From Saposhnikovia divaricata (lineage: Eukaryota; Streptophyta; Magnoliopsida; Apiales; Apiaceae), in contig CM071599.1 in the NCBI GenBank assembly GCA_036435485.1, positions 1,302,001-1,366,000 of the forward strand: 64,000 nt of DNA. The letters run 5' to 3'. Positions 52,469 through 63,758 of this stretch are shown here, piece by piece; position 1 is the stretch's first letter; every line of letters begins with the position of its first letter. The position numbers and the translations under genes are program-made. The notes under the pieces are model-generated. The model was not told where the DNA came from. It did not search any database and worked only from the letters and a program-made list of their open reading frames with translations.

Positions 52469-53480
52469 TTGGAATTCAACGAAATTTTATTTGGCGCAAT
52501 TCGGACCGGAATCGGAGCTGATATGATCAAAACTCGGTTTTCGAAAATTCTCAAAGGGGTTAGTACACGGGATATTGTTAAAAATCAAGTCGGACCATTT
52601 TGTGGATATTTTTACATATTTTGTTCCTATGGGTTATTGGAATTCAACGAAATTTTATTTGGCGCAATTCGGACCGGAATCGGAGCTGATATGATCAAAA
52701 CTCGGTTTTCGAAAATTCTCAAAGTGGTTAGTACAAGGGATATTGTTAAAATTCAAGTCGGACCATTTTGTGGATATTTTTACATATTTTGTTCCTATGG
52801 GTTATTGGAATTCAACGAAATTTTATTTGACGCAGTTCGAACCGGAATCGGAGCTGATATAATCGAAACTCGGTTTTTGAAAAATTCTCAAAGGGATTAG
52901 TACACGGGATATTGTTAAAAATCAAGTCGGACCATTTTGTGGATATTTTTACATATTCTGTTCCTATGGGTTATTGGAATTCAACGAAGTTTTATTTGAC
53001 GCAGTTCGGACCGGAATCGGAGCTGATATAATCGAAACTTGGTTTTTGAAAAATTCCCAAAGGGGTTAGTACACGGGATATTGTTAAAAATCAAGTCGGA
53101 CCATTTTGTGGATATTTTTACATATTTTGTTCCTATGGGTTATTGGAATTCAACGAAATTTTATTTGACGCAGTTCGGACCGGAATCGGAGCTGATATAA
53201 TCGAAACTCGGTTTTTGAAAAATTCTCAAAGGGGTTAGTACACGGGATATTGTTAAAAATCAAGTCGGACCATTTTGTGGATATTTTTACATATTTTGTT
53301 CCTATGGGTTATTGAAATTTAACAAAATTTTATTTGACGCGGGTCGAACCTGAATCGGAGCTGATATGATCGAAACTCGGTTTTCGGATAATCCTCAAAG
53401 TGGTTAGTACACGGGATATTATTAAAAATTGAGTCGGACCATTTTGTGGATATTTTTACTTATTTTGTTCCTATGGGTTA
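52469..53480 (+). repeat. 6-mer A-B-C-D-E-J, duplicate of 50446-51457
   Basis: Offset 2023 bp. It shares AAAGGGATTAG in C and is preceded by a J with TTGAGTTGG. J (53312) has ATTATTAAAAATTGAG, as does 51289. Confidence 0.93.
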
Positions 53481-56346
53481 TTGGAATTCAACGAAATTTT
53501 ATTTGGCGCAATTCGGACCGGAATCGGAGCTGATATGATCAAAACTCGGTTTTCGAAAATTCTCAAAGGGGTTAGTACACGGGATATTGTTAAAAATCAA
53601 ATCGGACCATTTTGTGGATATTTTTACATATTTTGTTCCTATGGGTTATTGGAATTCAACGAAATTTTATTTGGCGCAATTCGGACCGGAATCGGAGCTG
53701 ATATGATCAAAACTCGGTTTTCGAAAATTCTCAAAGTGGTTAGTACAAGGGATATTGTTAAAATTCAAGTCGGACCATTTTGTGGATATTTTTACATATT
53801 TTGTTCCTATGGGTTATTGGAATTCAACGAAATTTTATTTGACGCAGTTCGAACCGGAATCGGAGCTGATATGATCGAAACTCGGTTTTTGAAAAATTCT
53901 CAAAGGGGTTAGTACACGGGATATTGTTAAAAATCAAGTCGGACCATTTTGTGGATATTTTTACATATTCTGTTCCTATGGGTTATTGGAATTCAACGAA
54001 GTTTTATTTGACGCAGTTCGGACCGGAATCGGAGCTGATATAATCGAAACTTGGTTTTTGAAAAATTCCCAAAGGGGTTAGTACACGGGATATTGTTAAA
54101 AATCAAGTCGGACCATTTTGTGGATATTTTTACATATTTTTTTCCTATGGGTTATTGGAATTCAACGAAATTTTATTTGACGCAGTTCGGACCGGAATCG
54201 GAGCTGATATGATCAAAACTCGGTTTTCGAAAATTCTCAAAGGGGTTAGTACACGGGATATTGTTAAAAATCAAGTCGGACCATTTTGTGGATATTTTTA
54301 CATATTTTTTTCCTATGGGTTATTGGAATTCAACGAAATTTTATTTGGCGCAATTCGGACCGGAATCGGAGCTGATATGATCAAAACTCGGTTTTCGAAA
54401 ATTCTCAAAGTGGTTAGTACAAGGGATATTGTTAAAATTCAAGTCGGACCATTTTGTGGATATTTTTACATATTTTGTTCCTATGGGTTATTGGAATTCA
54501 ACGAAATTTTATTTGACGCAGTTCGAACCGGAATCGGAGCTGATATAATCGAAACTCGGTTTTTGAAAAATTCTCAAAGGGGTTAGTACACGGGATATTG
54601 TTAAAAATCAAGTCGGACCATTTTGTGGATATTTTTACATATTCTGTTCCTATGGGTTATTGGAATTCAACGAAGTTTTATTTGACGCAGTTCGGACCGG
54701 AATCGGAGCTGATATAATCGAAACTTGGTTTTTGAAAAATTCCCAAAGGGGTTAGTACACGGGATATTGTTAAAAATCAAGTCGGACCATTTTGTGGATA
54801 TTTTTACATATTTTTTTCCTATGGGTTATTGGAATTCAACGAAATTTTATTTGGCGCAATTCGGACCGGAATCGGAGCTGATATGATCAAAACTCGGTTT
54901 TCGAAAATTCTCAAAGTGGTTAGTACAAGGGATATTGTTAAAATTCAAGTCGGACCATTTTGTGGATATTTTTACATATTTTGTTCCTATGGGTTATTGG
55001 AATTCAACGAAATTTTATTTGACGCAGTTCGAACCGGAATCGGAGCTGATATAATCGAAACTCGGTTTTTGAAAAATTCTCAAAGGGGTTAGTACACGGG
55101 ATATTGTTAAAAATCAAGTCGGACCATTTTCTGGATATTTTTACATATTCTGTTCCTATGGGTTATTGGAATTCAACGAAGTTTTATTTGACGCAGTTCG
55201 GACCGGAATCGGAGCTGATATAATCGAAACTTGGTTTTTGAAAAATTCCCAAAGGGGTTAGTACACGGGATATTGTTAAAAATCAAGTCGGACCATTTTG
55301 TGGATATTTTTACATATTTTGTTCCTATGGGTTATTGGAATTCAACGAAATTTTATTTGACGCAGTTCGGACCGGAATCGGAGCTGATATGATCAAAACT
55401 CGGTTTTCGAAAATTCTCAAAGGGGTTAGTACACGGGATATTGTTAAAAATCAAGTCGGACCATTTTGTGGATATTTTTACATATTTTTTTCCTATGGGT
55501 TATTGGAATTCAACGAAATTTTATTTGGCGCAATTCGGACCGGAATCGGAGCTGATATGATCAAAACTCGGTTTTCGAAAATTCTCAAAGTGGTTAGTAC
55601 AAGGGATATTGTTAAAATTCAAGTCGGACCATTTTGTGGATATTTTTACATATTTTGTTCCTATGGGTTATTGGAATTCAACGAAATTTTATTTGACGCA
55701 GTTCGAACCGGAATCGGAGCTGATATAATCGAAACTCGGTTTTTGAAAAATTCTCAAAGGGGTTAGTACACGGGATATTGTTAAAAATCAAGTCGGACCA
55801 TTTTGTGGATATTTTTACATATTCTGTTCCTATGGGTTATTGGAATTCAACGAAGTTTTATTTGACGCAGTTCGGACCGGAATCGGAGCTGATATAATCG
55901 AAACTTGGTTTTTGAAAAATTCCCAAAGGGGTTAGTACACGGGATATTGTTAAAAATCAAGTCGGACCATTTTGTGGATATTTTTACATATTTTGTTCTT
56001 ATGGGTTATTGGAATTCAACGAAATTTTATTTGACGCAGTTCGGACCGGAATCGGAGCTGATATAATCGAAACTCGGTTTTTGAAAAATTCTCAAAGGGG
56101 TTAGTACACGGGATATTGTTAAAAATCAAGTCGGACCATTTTGTGGATATTTTTACATATTTTGTTCCTATGGGTTATTGAAATTTAACAAAATTTTATT
56201 TGACGCGGGTCGAACCTGAATCGGAGCTGATATGATCGAAACTCGGTTTTCGGATAATCCTCAAAGTGGTTAGTACACGGGATATTATTAAAAATTGAGT
56301 CGGACCATTTTGTGGATATTTTTACTTATTTTGTTCCTATGGGTTA
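53481..56346 (+). repeat. 17-mer ABCD-A'BCD-BCD-A'BCD-EJ (2866 bp)
   Basis: Sub-blocks start at 53481, 54155, 54829 (B-C-D without A) and 55335, then E (56009, TTCTTATGG) and J (56178). It holds four B-C-D cassettes, showing that the 674-bp block has expanded and contracted. D and A' copies here often carry CATATTTTTTTCC. Confidence 0.9.
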
Positions 56347-58033
56347 TTGGAATTCAACGAAATTTTATTTGGCGCAATTCGGACCGGAATCGGAGCTGAT
56401 ATGATCAAAACTCGGTTTTCGAAAATTCTCAAAGGGGTTAGTACACGGGATATTGTTAAAAATCAAATCGGACCATTTTGTGGATATTTTTACATATTTT
56501 GTTCCTATGGGTTATTGGAATTCAACGAAATTTTATTTGGCGCAATTCGGACCGGAATCGGAGCTGATATGATCAAAACTCGGTTTTCGAAAATTCTCAA
56601 AGTGGTTAGTACAAGGGATATTGTTAAAATTCAAGTCGGACCATTTTGTGGATATTTTTACATATTTTGTTCCTATGGGTTATTGGAATTCAACGAAATT
56701 TTATTTGACGCAGTTCGAACCGGAATCGGAGCTGATATAATCGAAACTCGGTTTTTGAAAAATTCTCAAAGGGGTTAGTACACGGGATATTGTTAAAAAT
56801 CAAGTCGGACCATTTTGTGGATATTTTTACATATTCTGTTCCTATGGGTTATTGGAATTCAACGAAGTTTTATTTGACGCAGTTCGGACCGGAATCGGAG
56901 CTGATATAATCGAAACTTGGTTTTTGAAAAATTCCCAAAGGGGTTAGTACACGGGATATTGTTAAAAATCAAGTCGGACCATTTTGTGGATATTTTTACA
57001 TATTTTGTTCCTATGGGTTATTGGAATTCAACGAAATTTTATTTGACGCAGTTCGGACCGGAATCGGAGCTGATATGATCAAAACTCGGTTTTCGAAAAT
57101 TCTCAAAGGGGTTAGTACACGGGATATTGTTAAAAATCAAGTCGGACCATTTTGTGGATATTTTTACATATTTTTTTCCTATGGGTTATTGGAATTCAAC
57201 GAAATTTTATTTGGCGCAATTCGGACCGGAATCGGAGCTGATATGATCAAAACTCGGTTTTCGAAAATTCTCAAAGTGGTTAGTACAAGGGATATTGTTA
57301 AAATTCAAGTCGGACCATTTTGTGGATATTTTTACATATTTTGTTCCTATGGGTTATTGGAATTCAACGAAATTTTATTTGACGCAGTTCGAACCGGAAT
57401 CGGAGCTGATATAATCGAAACTCGGTTTTTGAAAAATTCTCAAAGGGGTTAGTACACGGGATATTGTTAAAAATCAAGTCGGACCATTTTGTGGATATTT
57501 TTACATATTCTGTTCCTATGGGTTATTGGAATTCAACGAAGTTTTATTTGACGCAGTTCGGACCGGAATCGGAGCTGATATAATCGAAACTTGGTTTTTG
57601 AAAAATTCCCAAAGGGGTTAGTACACGGGATATTGTTAAAAATCAAGTCGGACCATTTTTGTGGATATTTTTACATATTTTGTTCCTATGGGTTATTGGA
57701 ATTCAACGAAATTTTATTTGACGCAGTTCGGACCGGAATCGGAGCTGATATAATCGAAACTCGGTTTTTGAAAAATTCTCAAAGGGGTTAGTACACGGGA
57801 TATTGTTAAAAATCAAGTCGGACCATTTTGTGGATATTTTTACATATTTTGTTCCTATGGGTTATTGAAATTTAACAAAATTTTATTTGACGCGGGTCGA
57901 ACCTGAATCGGAGCTGATATGATCGAAACTCGGTTTTCGGATAATCCTCAAAGTGGTTAGTACACGGGATATTATTAAAAATTGAGTCGGACCATTTTGT
58001 GGATATTTTTACTTATTTTGTTCCTATGGGTTA
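56347..58033 (+). repeat. 10-mer ABCD-A'BCD-E-J (1687 bp)
   Basis: A (56347, CAAATCGG), A' (57021), second D (57526, 170 bp from an extra T in CCATTTTTGTGG), E (57696) and J (57865). Apart from the extra T it matches the units at 60387 and 62073. Confidence 0.92.
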
Positions 58034-59045
58034 TTGGAATTCAACGAAATTTTATTTGGCGCAATTCGGACCGGAATCGGAGCTGATATGATCAAAACTC
58101 GGTTTTCGAAAATTCTCAAAGGGGTTAGTACACGGGATATTGTTAAAAATCAAATCGGACCATTTTGTGGATATTTTTACATATTTTGTTCCTATGGGTT
58201 ATTGGAATTCAACGAAATTTTATTTGGCGCAATTCGGACCGGAATCGGAGCTGATATGATCAAAACTCGGTTTTCGAAAATTCTCAAAGTGGTTAGTACA
58301 AGGGATATTGTTAAAATTCAAGTCGGACCATTTTGTGGATATTTTTACATATTTTGTTCCTATGGGTTATTGGAATTCAACGAAATTTTATTTGACGCAG
58401 TTCGAACCGGAATCGGAGCTGATATAATCGAAACTCGGTTTTTGAAAAATTCTCAAAGGGGTTAGTACACGGGATATTGTTAAAAATCAAGTCGGACCAT
58501 TTTGTGGATATTTTTACATATTCTGTTCCTATGGGTTATTGGAATTCAACGAAGTTTTATTTGACGCAGTTCGGACCGGAATCGGAGCTGATATAATCGA
58601 AACTTGGTTTTTGAAAAATTCCCAAAGGGGTTAGTACACGGGATATTGTTAAAAATCAAGTCGGACCATTTTGTGGATATTTTTACATATTTTGTTCCTA
58701 TGGGTTATTGGAATTCAACGAAATTTTATTTGACGCAGTTCGGACCGGAATCGGAGCTGATATAATCGAAACTCGGTTTTTGAAAAATTCTCAAAGGGGT
58801 TAGTACACGGGATATTGTTAAAAATCAAGTCGGACCATTTTGTGGATATTTTTACATATTTTGTTCCTATGGGTTATTGAAATTTAACAAAATTTTATTT
58901 GACGCGGGTCGAACCTGAATCGGAGCTGATATGATCGAAACTCGGTTTTCGGATAATCCTCAAAGTGGTTAGTACACGGGATATTGTTAAAAATTGAGTC
59001 GGACCATTTTGTGGATATTTTTACTTATTTTGTTCCTATGGGTTA
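58034..59045 (+). repeat. 6-mer A-B-C-D-E-J (1012 bp)
   Basis: A (58034, CAAATCGG), B, C, D (GAAGTTTT), E (58708) and J (58877). It sits between a 10-mer and an irregular 8-mer. Confidence 0.93.
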
Positions 59046-59203
59046 TTGGAATTCAACGAAATTTTATTTGGCGCAATTCGGACCGGAATCGGAGCTGATA
59101 TGATCAAAACTCGGTTTTCAAAGGGGTTAGTACACGGGATATTATTAAAAATCAAGTCGGACCATTTTGTGGATATTTTTACATATTTTGTTCCTATGGG
59201 TTA
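59046..59203 (+). repeat. 158-bp monomer with 10-bp deletion at the dyad
   Basis: GGTTTTC runs directly into AAAGGGG at 59119/59120. Ten bases (GAAAATTCTC) present in other A monomers are missing. The lost segment removes the right arm of TTTTCGAAAA. A TC microhomology lies at both ends. The copy also has ATTATTAAAA. It is the shortest full monomer seen. Confidence 0.9.
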
Positions 59204-60386
59204 TTGGAATTCAACGAAATTTTATTTGACGCAGTTCGGACCAGAATCGGAGCTGATATAATCGAAACTCGGTTTTTGAAAAATTCTCAAAGGGGTTAGT
59301 ACACGGGATATTGTTAAAAATCAAGTCGGACCATTTTGTGGATATTTTTACATATTCTGTTCCTATGGGTTATTGGAATTCAACGAAATTTTATTTGACG
59401 CAGTTCGGACCGGAATCGGAGCTGATATAATCGAAACTTGGTTTTTGAAAAATTCCTAAAGGGGTTAGTACACGGGATATTGTTAAAAATCAAGTCGGAC
59501 CATTTTGTGGATATTTTTACATATTTTGTTCCTATGGGTTATTGGAATTCAACGAAATTTTATTTGACGCAGTTCGGACCGGAATCGGAGCTGATATAAT
59601 CGAAACTCGGTTTTTGAAAAATTCTCAAAGGGGTTAGTACACGGGATATTGTTAAAAATCAAGTCGGACCATTTTGTGGATATTTTTACATATTTTGTTC
59701 CTATGGGTTATTGGAATTCAACGAAATTTTATTTGACGCAGTTCGAACCGGAATCGGAGCTGATATAATCGAAACTCGGTTTTTGAAAAATTCTCAAAGG
59801 GGTTAGTACACGGGATATTGTTAAAAATCAAGTCGGACCATTTTGTGGATATTTTTACATATTCTGTTCCTATGGGTTATTGGAATTCAACGAAGTTTTA
59901 TTTGACGCAGTTCGGACCGGAATCGGAGCTGATATAATCGAAACTTGGTTTTTGAAAAATTCCCAAAGGGGTTAGTACACGGGATATTGTTAAAAATCAA
60001 GTCGGACCATTTTGTGGATATTTTTACATATTTTGTTCCTATGGGTTATTGGAATTCAACGAAATTTTATTTGACGCAGTTCGGACCGGAATCGGAGCTG
60101 ATATAATCGAAACTCGGTTTTTGAAAAATTCTCAAAGGGGTTAGTACACGGGATATTGTTAAAAATCAAGTCGGACCATTTTGTGGATATTTTTACATAT
60201 TTTGTTCCTATGGGTTATTGAAATTTAACAAAATTTTATTTGACGCGGGTCGAACCTGAATCGGAGCTGATATGATCGAAACTCGGTTTTCGGATAATCC
60301 TCAAAGTGGTTAGTACACGGGATATTATTAAAAATTGAGTCGGACCATTTTGTGGATATTTTTACTTATTTTGTTCCTATGGGTTA
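59046..60386 (+). repeat. Irregular 8-mer A(short)-C-D-E-C-D-E-J (1341 bp)
   Basis: The A copy (59046-59203) is only 158 bp, from a 10-base loss. It is followed by C-like (59204, GACCAGAATCGG), D (59373, GAAATTTT and TTCCTAAAGG), E (59542), C (59711), D (59880), E (60049) and J (60218). B is absent, and a C-D-E triplet is doubled. Confidence 0.9.
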
Positions 60387-62072
60387 TTGGAATTCAACGA
60401 AATTTTATTTGGCGCAATTCGGACCGGAATCGGAGCTGATATGATCAAAACTCGGTTTTCGAAAATTCTCAAAGGGGTTAGTACACGGGATATTGTTAAA
60501 AATCAAATCGGACCATTTTGTGGATATTTTTACATATTTTGTTCCTATGGGTTATTGGAATTCAACGAAATTTTATTTGGCGCAATTCGGACCGGAATCG
60601 GAGCTGATATGATCAAAACTCGGTTTTCGAAAATTCTCAAAGTGGTTAGTACAAGGGATATTGTTAAAATTCAAGTCGGACCATTTTGTGGATATTTTTA
60701 CATATTTTGTTCCTATGGGTTATTGGAATTCAACGAAATTTTATTTGACGCAGTTCGAACCGGAATCGGAGCTGATATAATCGAAACTCGGTTTTTGAAA
60801 AATTCTCAAAGGGGTTAGTACACGGGATATTGTTAAAAATCAAGTCGGACCATTTTGTGGATATTTTTACATATTCTGTTCCTATGGGTTATTGGAATTC
60901 AACGAAGTTTTATTTGACGCAGTTCGGACCGGAATCGGAGCTGATATAATCGAAACTTGGTTTTTGAAAAATTCCCAAAGGGGTTAGTACACGGGATATT
61001 GTTAAAAATCAAGTCGGACCATTTTGTGGATATTTTTACATATTTTGTTCCTATGGGTTATTGGAATTCAACGAAATTTTATTTGACGCAGTTCGGACCG
61101 GAATCGGAGCTGATATGATCAAAACTCGGTTTTCGAAAATTCTCAAAGGGGTTAGTACACGGGATATTGTTAAAAATCAAGTCGGACCATTTTGTGGATA
61201 TTTTTACATATTTTGTTCCTATGGGTTATTGGAATTCAACGAAATTTTATTTGGCGCAATTCGGACCGGAATCGGAGCTGATATGATCAAAACTCGGTTT
61301 TCGAAAATTCTCAAAGTGGTTAGTACAAGGGATATTGTTAAAATTCAAGTCGGACCATTTTGTGGATATTTTTACATATTTTGTTCCTATGGGTTATTGG
61401 AATTCAACGAAATTTTATTTGACGCAGTTCGAACCGGAATCGGAGCTGATATAATCGAAACTCGGTTTTTGAAAAATTCTCAAAGGGGTTAGTACACGGG
61501 ATATTGTTAAAAATCAAGTCGGACCATTTTGTGGATATTTTTACATATTCTGTTCCTATGGGTTATTGGAATTCAACGAAGTTTTATTTGACGCAGTTCG
61601 GACCGGAATCGGAGCTGATATAATCGAAACTTGGTTTTTGAAAAATTCCCAAAGGGGTTAGTACACGGGATATTGTTAAAAATCAAGTCGGACCATTTTG
61701 TGGATATTTTTACATATTTTGTTCCTATGGGTTATTGGAATTCAACGAAATTTTATTTGACGCAGTTCGGACCGGAATCGGAGCTGATATAATCGAAACT
61801 CGGTTTTTGAAAAATTCTCAAAGGGGTTAGTACACGGGATATTGTTAAAAATCAAGTCGGACCATTTTGTGGATATTTTTACATATTTTGTTCCTATGGG
61901 TTATTGAAATTTAACAAAATTTTATTTGACGCGGGTCGAACCTGAATCGGAGCTGATATGATCGAAACTCGGTTTTCGGATAATCCTCAAAGTGGTTAGT
62001 ACACGGGATATTGTTAAAAATTGAGTCGGACCATTTTGTGGATATTTTTACTTATTTTGTTCCTATGGGTTA
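60387..62072 (+). repeat. 10-mer ABCD-A'BCD-E-J (1686 bp), reference copy
   Basis: Monomer starts and lengths: A 60387 (168), B 60555 (168), C 60723 (169), D 60892 (169), A' 61061 (168), B 61229 (168), C 61397 (169), D 61566 (169), E 61735 (169), J 61904 (169). Four of 168 and six of 169 sum to 1686. GATC occurs only in A, B, A' and J, giving internal spacings of 168, 506, 168, 675 and 169. Confidence 0.94.
61904..62072 (+). repeat. J monomer, reference copy (most divergent type)
   Basis: It differs from the consensus throughout: TTGAAATTTAACAAAA (EcoRI site lost), GACGCGGGTCGAACCTG, ATGATCG, TTTTCGGATAATCC (dyad broken), AAAGTGG, TTGAGTCGG and TACTTATTTT. Length stays 169. Thirty J copies occur in the window and I use them as unit ends. 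I infer an older split from the other types. Confidence 0.9.
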
Positions 62073-63758
62073 TTGGAATTCAACGAAATTTTATTTGGCG
62101 CAATTCGGACCGGAATCGGAGCTGATATGATCAAAACTCGGTTTTCGAAAATTCTCAAAGGGGTTAGTACACGGGATATTGTTAAAAATCAAATCGGACC
62201 ATTTTGTGGATATTTTTACATATTTTGTTCCTATGGGTTATTGGAATTCAACGAAATTTTATTTGGCGCAATTCGGACCGGAATCGGAGCTGATATGATC
62301 AAAACTCGGTTTTCGAAAATTCTCAAAGTGGTTAGTACAAGGGATATTGTTAAAATTCAAGTCGGACCATTTTGTGGATATTTTTACATATTTTGTTCCT
62401 ATGGGTTATTGGAATTCAACGAAATTTTATTTGACGCAGTTCGAACCGGAATCGGAGCTGATATAATCGAAACTCGGTTTTTGAAAAATTCTCAAAGGGG
62501 TTAGTACACGGGATATTGTTAAAAATCAAGTCGGACCATTTTGTGGATATTTTTACATATTCTGTTCCTATGGGTTATTGGAATTCAACGAAGTTTTATT
62601 TGACGCAGTTCGGACCGGAATCGGAGCTGATATAATCGAAACTTGGTTTTTGAAAAATTCCCAAAGGGGTTAGTACACGGGATATTGTTAAAAATCAAGT
62701 CGGACCATTTTGTGGATATTTTTACATATTTTGTTCCTATGGGTTATTGGAATTCAACGAAATTTTATTTGACGCAGTTCGGACCGGAATCGGAGCTGAT
62801 ATGATCAAAACTCGGTTTTCGAAAATTCTCAAAGGGGTTAGTACACGGGATATTGTTAAAAATCAAGTCGGACCATTTTGTGGATATTTTTACATATTTT
62901 GTTCCTATGGGTTATTGGAATTCAACGAAATTTTATTTGGCGCAATTCGGACCGGAATCGGAGCTGATATGATCAAAACTCGGTTTTCGAAAATTCTCAA
63001 AGTGGTTAGTACAAGGGATATTGTTAAAATTCAAGTCGGACCATTTTGTGGATATTTTTACATATTTTGTTCCTATGGGTTATTGGAATTCAACGAAATT
63101 TTATTTGACGCAGTTCGAACCGGAATCGGAGCTGATATAATCGAAACTCGGTTTTTGAAAAATTCTCAAAGGGGTTAGTACACGGGATATTGTTAAAAAT
63201 CAAGTCGGACCATTTTGTGGATATTTTTACATATTCTGTTCCTATGGGTTATTGGAATTCAACGAAGTTTTATTTGACGCAGTTCGGACCGGAATCGGAG
63301 CTGATATAATCGAAACTTGGTTTTTGAAAAATTCCCAAAGGGGTTAGTACACGGGATATTGTTAAAAATCAAGTCGGACCATTTTGTGGATATTTTTACA
63401 TATTTTGTTCCTATGGGTTATTGGAATTCAACGAAATTTTATTTGACGCAGTTCGGACCGGAATCGGAGCTGATATAATCGAAACTCGGTTTTTGAAAAA
63501 TTCTCAAAGGGGTTAGTACACGGGATATTGTTAAAAATCAAGTCGGACCATTTTGTGGATATTTTTACATATTTTGTTCCTATGGGTTATTGAAATTTAA
63601 CAAAATTTTATTTGACGCGGGTCGAACCTGAATCGGAGCTGATATGATCGAAACTCGGTTTTCGGATAATCCTCAAAGTGGTTAGTACACGGGATATTAT
63701 TAAAAATTGAGTCGGACCATTTTGTGGATATTTTTACTTATTTTGTTCCTATGGGTTA
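62073..63758 (+). repeat. 10-mer ABCD-A'BCD-E-J (1686 bp), tandem copy
   Basis: It directly follows the unit at 60387 with the same order and the same length. The preceding J (61904) has ATTGTTAAAAATTGAG while the J ending this unit (63590) has ATTATTAAAAATTGAG, so the copies are not fully identical. Confidence 0.94.

Noticed and set aside
61934..61943. tRNA or SINE-like B box on the minus strand (GGTTCGACC in J, GGTTCGAAC in C)
   Set aside because: The core matches a pol III B box, but no A box at suitable distance, no cloverleaf and no terminator arrangement were found. GTTCGAAC is also simply a short palindrome.
61936..62025. Ancient half-monomer duplication (TCGGACC occurs twice about 90 bp apart in the monomer)
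   Set aside because: Beyond this 7-mer the two halves do not align convincingly by eye.
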